Shown here one piece after another: positions 37,693-47,965 of a DNA stretch of 64,000 bases. Within the stretch, counting starts at the first letter, position 1. The number at the start of each line of letters is the position of its first letter. Below the pieces are notes generated by a model. That model made no database searches, was not told where the DNA came from, and saw only the letters and a list, made by a program, of their open reading frames with translations. The stretch comes from Antitrichia curtipendula (lineage: Eukaryota > Streptophyta > Bryopsida > Hypnales > Leucodontaceae): positions 2,418,001 through 2,482,000 of the forward strand of contig OX579633.1 of the NCBI GenBank assembly GCA_951230915.1, in the 5' to 3' direction. A program made the position numbers and the translations under genes.

Positions 37693-39090
37693 ACTCCTGT
37701 GTGTGAGTTGGACGTGATTTTTCTCAATCCCGAGGGAAGTGCTGGCGCATGTGCATCCCGCTCACATGCATTGCACCTTGTATAGTTATTTCGTTCACCG
37801 TCACCACCACTGGAGTGTGGTATATGGCTTGATCAGTGGTGTGTGTTCACATTGACTGGTGGTGGAGTCTATGGGGCAGAAGCCTGGTTGAGTTTAGTTT
37901 GATCTGCATCTTGCACCGATGGACTCCATTGTTGGAAATGGATGTCTGGGTGGTCTTGGCAACAAGAGCAGGAATTTTGTTTTGTTCGAACACTTGGTGT
38001 GAACCCTCTACATGAGTTTCGCTACCCTAATGCGGAAGGTGTGAGAAGCTGCAAGTAGGTGACTCCTGTACACCTGAGGCTGTAGAATTGATGGTCATAT
38101 TTTATTTCCCGGGTGCATTTCTTCTTTGGAAAGAGTTCTATTCCATTGTACAATTTAAAACCTGGAACTTTCTGCCATTCTTCTGAGGTTTCTGGAGTTA
38201 ACTGGCAACTTTTGGTAGTTGAATGTTTACGACTTGGGTGGAAGATTTCTAGTTCAAGAAACGTTATTTGGGAATCTATTTCCTGGTTTTTAGCGATTTA
38301 CAGCGGTCTTTTATTTCAATGGAATCTTGTATTATGGGTCTTTGTCGTTCTGTTTTTTGAGATGGTTTCGACCCACAAATGCCTGTTTGGTTGTATAAGT
38401 TATTTTTCAGTTTTTTCTTGTAGGAAGAGCAGAAATGGTGTTGTATTGGACTCATCTGTTGTACGTTTTCAACTGCACCAGCCTTGTATGTTTGTGATTA
38501 CATTTACTTTGCTTATGGCTTATTCATGCCCTATTTACGTGCACTGGTTTCCATGGCAATAGATTGAAGTTACTACTTTGTAATCGATTTCATTTAATGA
38601 ATACATCTGAATTGTTATCAATATTTTTGGAATTCAGGTAGGTATTTCTGTACCCTAACAACTTACCAACGTACAGAAATTATTAATGCTGCTTAAGTTG
38701 AAATACCAGATGAGATTGAAGGCGTAGCCACCCCACTAAGCTTAATGAGCCTAGTTGCTTGCGTAAAATAATACATTCTCTAGCATAGGGCACGCACAGC
38801 TTCCAGAATTTCCCAGTCCTCTAATCAATTAACAGACTGCTCAATCAGATACCAAGCTCATGGAGGTTGCTATGAATTGTGTCTACAAGTCTTCAATAGT
38901 TCATATAGATCATGTTCTGACCCAGTAAGTATGTGCTTACACGTGAACTGTAGCAACCTAAAATTGCAATTTCAAACCAAAATCAAATCCGTTGTCAAAA
39001 TTGGGCTTGCAGATCAGACCATTGCTCATGTTATCAAAATAAGGCTCCTGATCCAGCCATAGTATATATATATTGCCAAAGTTTTCGGCT
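37693..39090 (+). other. MORC 3' UTR and downstream intergenic DNA
   Basis: The first several hundred bases keep the GC and T-rich character of the MORC introns and probably hold its 3' UTR. No clear AATAAA signal could be placed close to the stop with confidence. Frames are short and unrecognised. Confidence 0.35.
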
Positions 39091-39639
39091 GCAGGCCTGA
39101 TGAAGCCGGCCATTGTCCTGTAGGCTTGAATTGGGATCACGCAAATCCCTCTGATCGAACGGCGCCCCTGTCGAGTCAAGCTCCGCCTCACTTGGACGAG
39201 ACTATTTCTACACGGGAGGAGAATAGTTTGGATCATCCTGCAACAGCAAAATGGTTGCCGCGGTTGACTCTAACTCAAATCTATCGGGAAAGTCTTCGGC
39301 TAAGAAGTCCGCGACTTCCAGCTCGTCCGCTGTCGGCTGTCCATTGCATGGTCTGCACATGTGATAACAGAAATCCTCAGAGCAAGCATTTCTTCGTCTG
39401 AAAACGAAACCGCATACTCTCGATCAATCCAAAAATCCCACAAACCCTCGCCTATTCCATTGTGCAGTTCTAGAATTTTCGCAACTGGAGAAATTCCATA
39501 CTAGCTCAAGCTGATGAGTTCCATAGTTGCATCCGAATGGATGGACTGTTTGGAGTTCTCAGGTGAAATCGTGACACACTGGTTCCAGGATTGGCAGCTA
39601 TTCCTCAGACAATTGGTATCATTGTCATTCATACAAGGA

Positions 39640-39740
39640 ATAATGAAAATTATTCTAGTCTTTCAAGAGAAAATTCTTTCTAGAGAAAATTCTTTCTAGA
39701 GAAAATTATTCTAGTCTTTCTAGTCTTTCAAGAGAAAATT
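39640..39740 (+). repeat. Short AGAGAAAATTCTTTCT tandem repeats
   Basis: Overlapping copies of TCTTTCTAGAGAAAATT and CTAGTCTTTCAAGAGAAAAT alternate over about 100 bp. It is a local slippage product. Confidence 0.7.
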
Positions 39741-40421
39741 GACATATATTTGATAAACTGGCAAATTGAGAAGTAAGGTAAGAAGTTCATAAAGCAACCG
39801 GGCTCTAAGGTAAGGTAGAGGTACTTGTAATGGATAACTTAAGCATTTCAATCTATGAGATATGAGGAATTCGTTTAGAAATTGAGCTCATTGTTTGCGG
39901 AAATAAGGAGGAAGAAGTTTACAAAAAATCATTGAATACAATATAAATGTGAATTTTTCATTTGGACCCATCCCGGTCTCATACACTCACCTATAATGTT
40001 TAGCTTTGGAACTTCTCCCTAATTAAGGAGGGAAGAGAGATGAGTAGATGAGAAATTAAAAATAAAAAAATCTTTTTCAATGAACAATACATCCAAGTGT
40101 TGTCCACTATAGGTCACCCTATAAAGTCATCACAAGGGGATTGTCCAAAATAGGTACCCCTGCCTTAAAATTGTTCTTGAACACAAAGGAATGTCAATGT
40201 ATCAATTGCATGTCAATGTACTAAAAATGAATCCCAAATTGTGAATCAACTCTTATAAGGATGTTTTATAGACCTCCTAGATATAACAATTATATATTGT
40301 ATAAGGGAAGGTGGGTTGGAAAAATAAAATATTGTAAGTGGACCATGTGTTGGTAGCATGTATCTTTTTTACTTCAAGATTTATACTATGATAAAATCTA
40401 CAAAAGTAAAAAACTAGAAAA

Positions 40422-40531
40422 ATCTACCAGAAATGTAGTTTTGATTTTTCTAAAAAATCTCCAAAATTCACGGATATTAAAAAAATTATGAAATCTATAG
40501 GTAAAATCTGAAATCTACATTTCTGGTAGAT
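40422..40531. repeat. Inverted repeat with 17-bp perfect arms
   Basis: ATCTACCAGAAATGTAG at 40422-40438 is the exact reverse complement of CTACATTTCTGGTAGAT at 40515-40531. The loop is about 76 bp of AT-rich DNA. It may be a small MITE relic. Confidence 0.6.
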
Positions 40532-41084
40532 TTGACAACTAAAATCTACATGTTTGACATGACATTAGAAAAATGTTGTTTGAATACGCTTATCACAGGA
40601 CATCATAAACGACATCTTAAACGATACTTAGATGTCGTTTTAACTAGGGTTTTGCATTACAGCGTGCAAGTTATAGCTGAAATTTGAAGCTTCCCAACCA
40701 AAACTCCAGAGCTCTAAAATCTATGAGTCTATGACAGGTATAGAAGATCGGCCTAGACAAATGAGTCTCAAACTACTAGTACAGCTCGGGATGGTACTTC
40801 AGCTGACTCCCGGGGGTCGACTGGTTCAATGGAATCGACTTTCCCAAGTTTCTCACATACTATGATTTGATTTCTAAAAGTATTATTGTATTGACTGTAG
40901 GCAAGTAGAACCCTCACCAGATAATCAACCGGGGTTTTGCATGCACTCTCCAGTCTCTACTGTAGTGGACATTATCCACTATATGCAGTAGTAAGTGCAG
41001 AACTCCGGTTGAAACGAAAAAAGAAATGAGCTAGGTGAACGCAATGTTGTAATCTGGTAATGTGGTTATCTGTGCATGGCGTAC

Positions 41085-41281
41085 CTCACAGAAGCACCGC
41101 AATGACCTTCATCTTCACGCGTATTGATGTACAAGTTCGACTCGATCTTCTGCTTCGGATTGGGGTCTTTTGCGCCAGCTTTTGCCCTCTTCCCCCTAGA
41201 CCTGTTCTTTGGAGCCATCTGATCTGCTCTGGCTGTGCTAGCTTGAAACCAACGTACTGTGTTTGGTGGATTACTGGATTA
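41085..41281 (-). CDS. First coding exon of an unrecognised minus-strand gene (start at 41218)
   Basis: On the minus strand a TTGCAG acceptor ends just before 41281 and a GTACGC donor follows 41085. The exon has an in-frame TAA at its beginning, then an ATG at 41218-41216 opening a 44-codon frame that starts MAPKNRSRGKRAKAGAKD and reads to the donor. The start is Lys/Arg-rich and could be a nuclear or RNA-binding N-terminus. No following exon could be recognised to the left, so the gene may be truncated by the repeats at 39.6-40.8 kb or its exons may be too short to see. I do not recognise the product. Confidence 0.35.
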
Positions 41282-41552
41282 CTGCAAGCAGACACAAACA
41301 CCAACAACCCCGAGTGTAGAAGCAGCAGTTAGTACCAGATCACAAAGATCAGCCAAGTTGTTGCAACAAGTCTAACCCACCTCCAACCAAAATTGCTTTT
41401 TGCATTTTTTATTTTCACGACCCGAATCAGTAGCTTTGCCATTAGCCCCAGACTCTTCTACTAGCTTCAATCCAAAAGCACTCTACCCAGCTCGGAACTT
41501 TTCACTGCGAGAATACAATACGCAAAAAGCTCATAGTTTTGAACCAACTTAC

Positions 41553-42626
41553 AAGTCCTAGAAGCCGTCCCGTTGCAATCAATCCACCACGAATTTCCTT
41601 CCCCGGCTAGCACAACTCCACTGCACACTTTCTGCTTCAGCTGATACAGGCGTCGTCTTCCAGGATTCGGGAACAACCAAGCTCCGAACTGTCTACTCCA
41701 AGCTCGAGAAAGTACTCCAATTAACAAAGATTCAACTATTAACTACCCTGTCTTGATTCTCCACTCCTGATCAACACTAGCACCTCCAACCGAACCTTGT
41801 GGGAATAAGAGAAAACGATCGAGAGAGCATTTCGAAACCATACCTGAACTTGTCTTCGTCGGCTTTTCTCTGCCTCAGCGAGTGGATTAAGGCCAGCAGT
41901 AGCAGAAGAAAATGCACCGGCTAGCTCGCCCTCCTGTTTGGGATGCAGACAAGACCCACCGTCCCTGTCGTTAAACAAATAAGTCCTCGCACATCCGTGC
42001 ACAATAAAACCCGAAAAGAACCCACCCTAGTCTATCGTTCAGAACGTTTCCACGTACAACCTCCGAATCCAGTTAATTATCGAATCCAAAGAAGCAAGAG
42101 CGTGAGAGGTGAAAAAACCTGCTGTGATCCCAATTCGATCAGCTAGCAGAGAGCTAGACTGGACAGCGATCGAGCCGAAGAAGCTTAAGATCGAAATGCG
42201 GCTTAATATCGGAAAAAAGAAACGATAAAGTCTGGCTTTTCGCTGCTCCGATCACCGGACCTGCAGGGGATTGTCATGCACACAGCACACATGAGAATCT
42301 GTCACACAAACTAGCAAGCTGCAGTATACGTATGGATGAACGACGTCGTAAGTACGTAGGCATTGCATTGTTGGTTTGTTGCATTACGAAGCAAATGATT
42401 AAATTCAAGAGGAAACGATCGGGAGAGAATATCGATCCATATTGTACCTGAACTTGCTTCCGCTAGTGTTTCTCTCCGGCAGCGTGTGGACTACGATCGA
42501 GCAGTAGCAGCAGTAGCAGCGGCAACCGAAAAAGGAGAAGTTGCGCCGGCGTGCTTGTCCTCTTGTTGGGGTTGTGGATCGATGTCGACGACTACCCGTC
42601 TTTGTCACTGAGTAAGATTTATCCAT
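41553..42626 (-). other. Probable 5' leader exons with duplicated alternative first exons
   Basis: Two segments, from 41844 rightward and from 42448 rightward, both end on the minus strand in ACAAGTTCAG-like or GCAAGTTCAG sequence followed by a GTA donor. They share flanking words (CGATCG, GAGAGA, TTTCTCT) on both sides. A third exon (41688-41553) has an acceptor GTAGACAG and donor GTAAGTTGG. They are best read as two duplicated alternative first exons plus a common second exon leading to the coding exon at 41281-41085. The in-frame stop ahead of that ATG suggests that all are untranslated. Confidence 0.35.
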
Positions 42627-42633
42627 GATTTAT

Positions 42634-42821
42634 ATTATTAACGAATATTAAAATGGCGGTATTCATACGCCATTTTTTCATTTATTTTCTATGACTGGTG
42701 TAGATTTCAAACCGCATTGTTTGAAATCTATGAGCGATGTAGATTTTCAGACAACACAGTCTAAACCTAAAAGTGCCAAGTTTGTGGCATACCGCCATTT
42801 TAATGAAATATTCATTTATTA
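42634..42821. repeat. MITE-like element with AAAATGGCGGTAT terminal inverted repeats
   Basis: Left arm 42634-42662 and right arm 42789-42821 are reverse complements, apart from a 5-bp TCATT present only on the right. Both are anchored by AAAATGGCGGTAT / ATACCGCCATTTT. It is 188 bp and non-coding. Confidence 0.7.
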
Positions 42822-43086
42822 GTGAGGGTCAAGTAGTGAAGGTAACATACTAACATTAATTTACTAGTCACACCATTTGTAAACTATTTTTACTTTGAAG
42901 AGAGTCAACGTGCATAGAGGACCTCAATTATTTTGCCATTTTTCACTAAATATTGAATATGCAGTTTTAGATTTTTAGCCTATTAAATTATTTTATTTTA
43001 TTTGGTGATTTTTCAATTTGACTTTAAATTGATGAAAATCCATAAATAAAATTGAAGTATTTTTGTATAGCCATTCAGTCACTGTA

Positions 43087-43134
43087 TTAATTAATATCCA
43101 GAAGATGCGTTTGCATCTTCTGGGTACATAGTCA
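43087..43134. repeat. Palindromic 48-bp repeat, copy 1
   Basis: The core CCAGAAGATGC-GTT-TGCATCTTCTGG is a near-perfect hairpin. The whole block, beginning TTAATTAATA and ending GTACATAGTCA, recurs at 43482-43528. Confidence 0.8.
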
Positions 43135-43481
43135 CTCAAGTCACCTCACTCAAGTCTTTCAATTACCCACCCCCCCCCAATAATTTATTTTAAAATTTAA
43201 ATTTTTTTATATTTATTACACCTTCCTCCAAAAAAAATTGTAACATTTCAACTCCCCTTCCCCTCCAATTTGTAATTTTGGGAGGTGGAGAGAAATGGCA
43301 AACAATATGGGATATACGATCCCATATTTGTATATTGTTTCCGTATCCGTATCCGTATTATACCATATCCATTTCGTATTTGTATCCCTTATTTTTTAAG
43401 ATCGACAGTAGAGAAGGGTTCTATTTTTATTTTTTCAAAAAAAATCGACGGCTCTTGATTTTTGGAGGGACGAGGGGAGGC

Positions 43482-43528
43482 TAATTAATACCCAGAAGAT
43501 GCATTTGCATCTTCTGGGTACATAGTCA
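43482..43528. repeat. Palindromic 47-bp repeat, copy 2
   Basis: This is a direct copy of 43087-43134 about 395 bp downstream. The stem is complete here: TACCCAGAAGATGCA pairs with TGCATCTTCTGGGTA. The two copies frame a 350-bp block that includes CCGTATCCGTATCCGTATT. Confidence 0.8.
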
Positions 43529-44034
43529 TATGGTTGATTTTGGAACATATTCTTGCTTTTTGTATTCAATGATGCTTTACATATTCTTGTTTTATTGCAT
43601 TTAGTCATAATTTTTACTATTGAGAAGTGCATTAGGACACATTGACGTTAGTTTGTAAGTATAAAAATGTGAGCTTAAAAGTTGTGAGCTTACACTTTGT
43701 AAGCCTAGAGCATTGACCAAAAAAAAATTTGAAATTTTTAGGCCAGCTGCAGAGAGAAAAGTGGAGACATTTCAAAATTTTACTATTAATAATGAAATTG
43801 AGCCCTATGACTGTGAAGCTATGACCATGGGACCGTGCCAGCATGCACATCACGCTTGGCTTGGCATAGCATGCTAGCGGATGACAATTTTAACCCACCT
43901 CGAGCCCCATTTTTTTTCTTTTTATAAAAATATTTGTTTAAAATCAAGCTTTTGAAGGGTTTCAAAGTGAAAACAAATATTTTGGACACTTGATGGAGGG
44001 CTCATGCAGTAGACACCATCTCGTAGTGTGTGCA

Positions 44035-45545
44035 AATTTTTAGAGTGCCTTAACCCTCCAAACCCTCAAGGGACTCTACAATGTCGAGAGGATTTGCTAG
44101 GGTGATGGAGTTGTGACACACATTCACCAAAAATAAATTAATTTAGAAAAAAAAAAAAAATTTCAAAGTCCCAAATTCCAAATCCTAATACCATGTAAGG
44201 GAATTCTTGGGGTGGCAAAGTCACAGAAACAAACAAACTATTAAAATTATTTATTTATTTTTAATTTTGAGAGTTCCAAGTCCCAAACTCCATAAGGGAT
44301 CTCTCGATATCAAAAGGGGGGTCCAAAGGGTACAAAGTTGCGATAAAGAAAAATAAATCAAATTAAAATAAAATAATTTTTTTAGAGTGCCAAACCCCAA
44401 ACTTTGCAAAAGGTTTCTTGGTAATGAAAGGGGTTTCTCAAAATGCCAAAGTTGTGGAAAAAAGAAAATTAAATAGAATTTAAAATTTTAATATTTAATT
44501 GTTTTTTATATTAAAATTTTAAAATTTTAAAGAATTCCAAACCCCCAAACCCTACAAGTGGTTTCTTGGTATCAAAAGGGTTATTTAGGGTGACGAAATT
44601 GTGGAAAATATAAAATTAAAAAACTAGTTTGTTTTTTTTAAATTAAAAAATTTAAGAGTTCCAAGCCTCAAAAATTGACAAGAGGTTTTTTGGTACCAAA
44701 GGGGGTTTCTTAGAGTAACAAAGTTGTACAAAAAAAAGGAATTATATTTTTTAAATTATAATTATAATTAATTAATTAATTAATTTTTTTAATTCTAAAA
44801 GTTCTAAACTCCAAACCCTACAAGGATTTTTGGGTACCAAGAGGGGTTTGGGAGGTGACAAAATTACTTTAAAACTTTCAAAAAATCTAAATTTTTTTTT
44901 TCCTTTGAGAGTTCTAAACTCCAAATCCCGCAAGGGGTCTCTCAATATTGAGAGGGGTTTCTTGGAGTAATAAAATTGCGGAAAATATTTTTAAATTAAA
45001 TAATTTTTTAAAATTTTAAATTTGAGAGTCCCAAATCCCTCTATATGAAGACGGGTTTCTTAGGATCGTGAAGTTGTAGGAAAAAACAATTTAAAAAAAA
45101 AACAAAAACATTTTATTTAAAAAAAAATTTAAATGTAGAGAGTCACTAATCCAAAAACCTACAAAGAATCCGTTGATACCAAGAAGGATATTGGGTGTAC
45201 TGAAGTCACAAAAAATTATCTGATGATTTAATTTACTAATTTTTTTTGGTAGAGAGACTCATATCCCATGACTCCTATGATTTCTTTAAGTATTGAGAGG
45301 GTTTTATAGAGATAATGAAAATTGAAAAATATGTTGTTCTTTAATTTTTCTGAGTCCCAAACCTAGACCCTCTAACTCTCTAAGGGACCTTTTGGTGTCA
45401 AGAGGGTTTTGGGGGTAACAAAAAAGGTCGCAGAAAATAAACTTTTCAGAAAAAAGAAAGTAAATTTAATCCCAAATTTCAAAAGCACAATAGACCTTTG
45501 GGTATCGTGAGAGGAATGTCTAAGGGTGATGGAGTTGTAAAATAA
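44035..45545 (+). repeat. Degenerate tandem array, about 13 units of roughly 110-125 bp
   Basis: The motif series AGAGTTCCAAACCCCAAA, then CCCTACAAGGG, then TTGGTATCAAAAGGGGTTT, then GGGTGACAAAGTTGTGG, then an A/T-rich spacer, recurs about every 115 bp from 44035 to 45545. Units are strongly diverged and the spacers vary. It is a satellite-like or minisatellite fossil. No coding frame is maintained across units. Confidence 0.7.
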
Positions 45546-46700
45546 TATGTGAATATTGAAATTATTCATTGATTGCAGTTTAACAATTGATAAGAGTTTT
45601 GCATATGAACAATTGGATCGATTGCCTTCATTATTGATTACTTTTAAAATGTATTATAGACTTATAGTAACATATATTGAGAGTGAAAGCACAAAATTCT
45701 TATTTATTTTGTTGCATTTGGTTATTTTAGAGGGGAATATTGGAATTACTATGAGCTTTTGAAAAAATTATTTAAAAATTTATGATAATTAAAAAAATAC
45801 TATAAGTATTATGTTCTCAAATATTCAGGTATAAAAAAGAATCTCCAAAACTTAAGCACAAAATAGTGAAGACATTAGAAATTTTCTTGCAAAAAGATGC
45901 TTTGATGTTTAAATTGTTTGAAGACAGTAAACAAAAATATATAATAAACAATAATAATCTATTTCTTAAAAAATTATAGAAATGAGATGCAACCAATAAA
46001 TTCCGAAATAGTCTATAAAATAGTCTCTTTGAATTTGTAGAAATGCATGCACAACAAGCTTTCTTGTAACTAAGTTTATACGGAGGATAAGGAATTTACT
46101 CTTTTTAAAAATACTTTTACAAATAGTTGTCATCTCAATAGAAAACATTCTCTCTAAAATTCTAACTGAAATTCACTTTTTTAGATACTTCATAGTACTA
46201 AAAAAACATCAAAATAGCAAATCCAAGGAAGATTTTAAAGATTAATTATTAAATGGTCGATGACTTTCTTAAATTTAAAAAAAACATGGAATATGATTAA
46301 GCCATTGAGATTGTATAATATATTTTCAGCATTAATTTAAAATATATTGACTTAATATCCTAAAAATTATACTTCCATTTGCATTGGATGAGCAACAAAT
46401 TATACAAAATAGGACAAATGACATCAATTTTGTTAAGTTGGCAATACATTAGAAATAGAATGAATCTTTAAAAAGCCCCCGAGCATGAGACAAGCAAGGC
46501 TATATTATAAAGACTTTGTGACTTATGATGAGTGCAAGTTTTATAACATATTTATGTATCTATCTTGTATGAGTTTTTCAAAGCTAGTTATAAACCTTTA
46601 TTCTATAAAATTACTTATGTACCAATTGATTTATTAAACATACCCCCCCTTGTAAAGCTAGTGTATACCAGAAATTCATGATGAACATTGGTGAGGACCA
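45546..46700. other. AT-rich intergenic DNA upstream of the LINE
   Basis: Nothing recognisable lies here. Frames are short and AT-rich. Confidence 0.45.
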
Positions 46701-46720
46701 ATATATAGTAGTATAGTACA
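46701..46720 (+). repeat. Candidate target-site duplication, 5' side of the LINE
   Basis: ATATATAGTAGTATAGTACA at 46701-46720 matches ATATATATAGTATAGTACA ending at 58218, with a single-base difference in length and an exact 12-bp core TAGTATAGTACA. Length and placement fit a LINE target-site duplication, though the low-complexity sequence weakens the case. Confidence 0.55.
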
Positions 46721-47552
46721 GAGAACCCACAGGAGTCGAGAGCCGGAGCGCGAGAGTAAGCACCGTCGTAGCACGAGGTCGAAGGTGGCGCAGAAGACGT
46801 GAGTGAGCATCGGAGCAAGGACGATGATCCTGCAACAACATCGCAACCAGCACACAACCACAACGCATGGATCATCGTCTGCGGGCGCGGCACTCAACGT
46901 TTGGAGCGGCCCGGGAATTCCGGATCTGAACTTGGCGCCTCTCGCAAAGATTGGAAGCGCGGTGCCGGATTCTGAAGCGGCTGGAGGCTTGCGCAATTCG
47001 TAGAAGCGTACAACTTCGATCCGTATCTCCCGCGACCAGTGCCACCACCAGTGCCGATTCCGCTCCCGCTCCTCCTCATGCACTCCGCTGCGCACGCACC
47101 TTGAGAACCTCGAGCTACGCCACATCCACGAGCAGTATGTTAGAGCAGATCACCAAGCGCTCCCTTCCAGCTCCCGCAAAGTCCACCAGCAGATCCACCC
47201 GAAGACCTAGCCACACCAGCTCGATCGAAGGTTGCCCCAGCGTGCTCACCCGCAACACCAACTCACCCACCAGCTGCTCCAACTTGATCACACAGCCTGC
47301 TCCAGCCTCGATCACCTGCAGCACACGACCGACCCCCAAGCGCACCAATAACGGGAGAACTCACCGCCGCCAGCCCCTGCAACAACGGAGCGCAGCAGAG
47401 CAGCGGAGCAAGGACCCAGCAGCCAACATCGACAACGCTAGCATCGCCAACGCCACCTGCATCGACAACGCTCCCAACGGCAATTCAGCTGCAGTCGAGC
47501 GAACGCAACACAGCCACAACCGCTACCTGTCAAGCTATGTGTCCACACAAAC
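46721..47552 (+). promoter_or_regulatory. GC-rich 5' untranslated/internal-promoter region of the LINE
   Basis: This stretch is strongly GC- and CpG-rich against AT-rich surroundings. It holds overlapping Ser/Thr/Pro-rich frames (longest 46951-47559) without recognisable domains. LINEs carry internal promoters in their 5' UTR, and position and composition fit that role. It ends at 47553 with a perfect CAG|GTAAGT splice-donor consensus. Confidence 0.45.
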
Positions 47553-47965
47553 CAGGTAAGTATCCTCACCCTAAAACTTTGCTTCGTATTTTCTTAACAA
47601 TTAACTTTAAGCTCCCTTTCCTTTGTGGCAATTGTAACCCATGTAACGCCTGGAAGATCATTGCTTCCGGGAGGGCCCCTACAATTGCCACTAAGGATAT
47701 CAAAACCCATAACAAAACTTTTTTATACAACCCTAATCACTATGAAAACTCATTTGCACTTCATAGCTTGCCATTTTTTACCTTCTTCCATAATAGCCTC
47801 AACACACTCAATATATCATACAACTGCATCTTCTCCTTTCCAAAAACTTTGACCGATATGATAACAAATGCTCACCAAAACAAAACACTTTATACACTAA
47901 TCCATCACCAAATGAAGTACATATATCTTAATGTTTGGTATTGCTCTCTAGTCCCTACATGTACC

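Noticed and set aside
39251..39364. Small plus-strand frame MVAAVDSNSNLSGKSSAKKS
   Set aside because: Only 37 codons, Ser/Lys-rich, with no supporting splice sites or homology that I recognise.
43087..43528. Helitron 3' hairpin
   Set aside because: The palindromes are not followed by CTRR and no 5' TC end or Rep/helicase is present.
46951..47559. 202-codon Ser/Thr/Pro-rich frame in the GC-rich 5' part of the LINE
   Set aside because: Composition is low-complexity, other frames are similarly open because of GC richness, and no domain is visible. It is better explained as leader/promoter.
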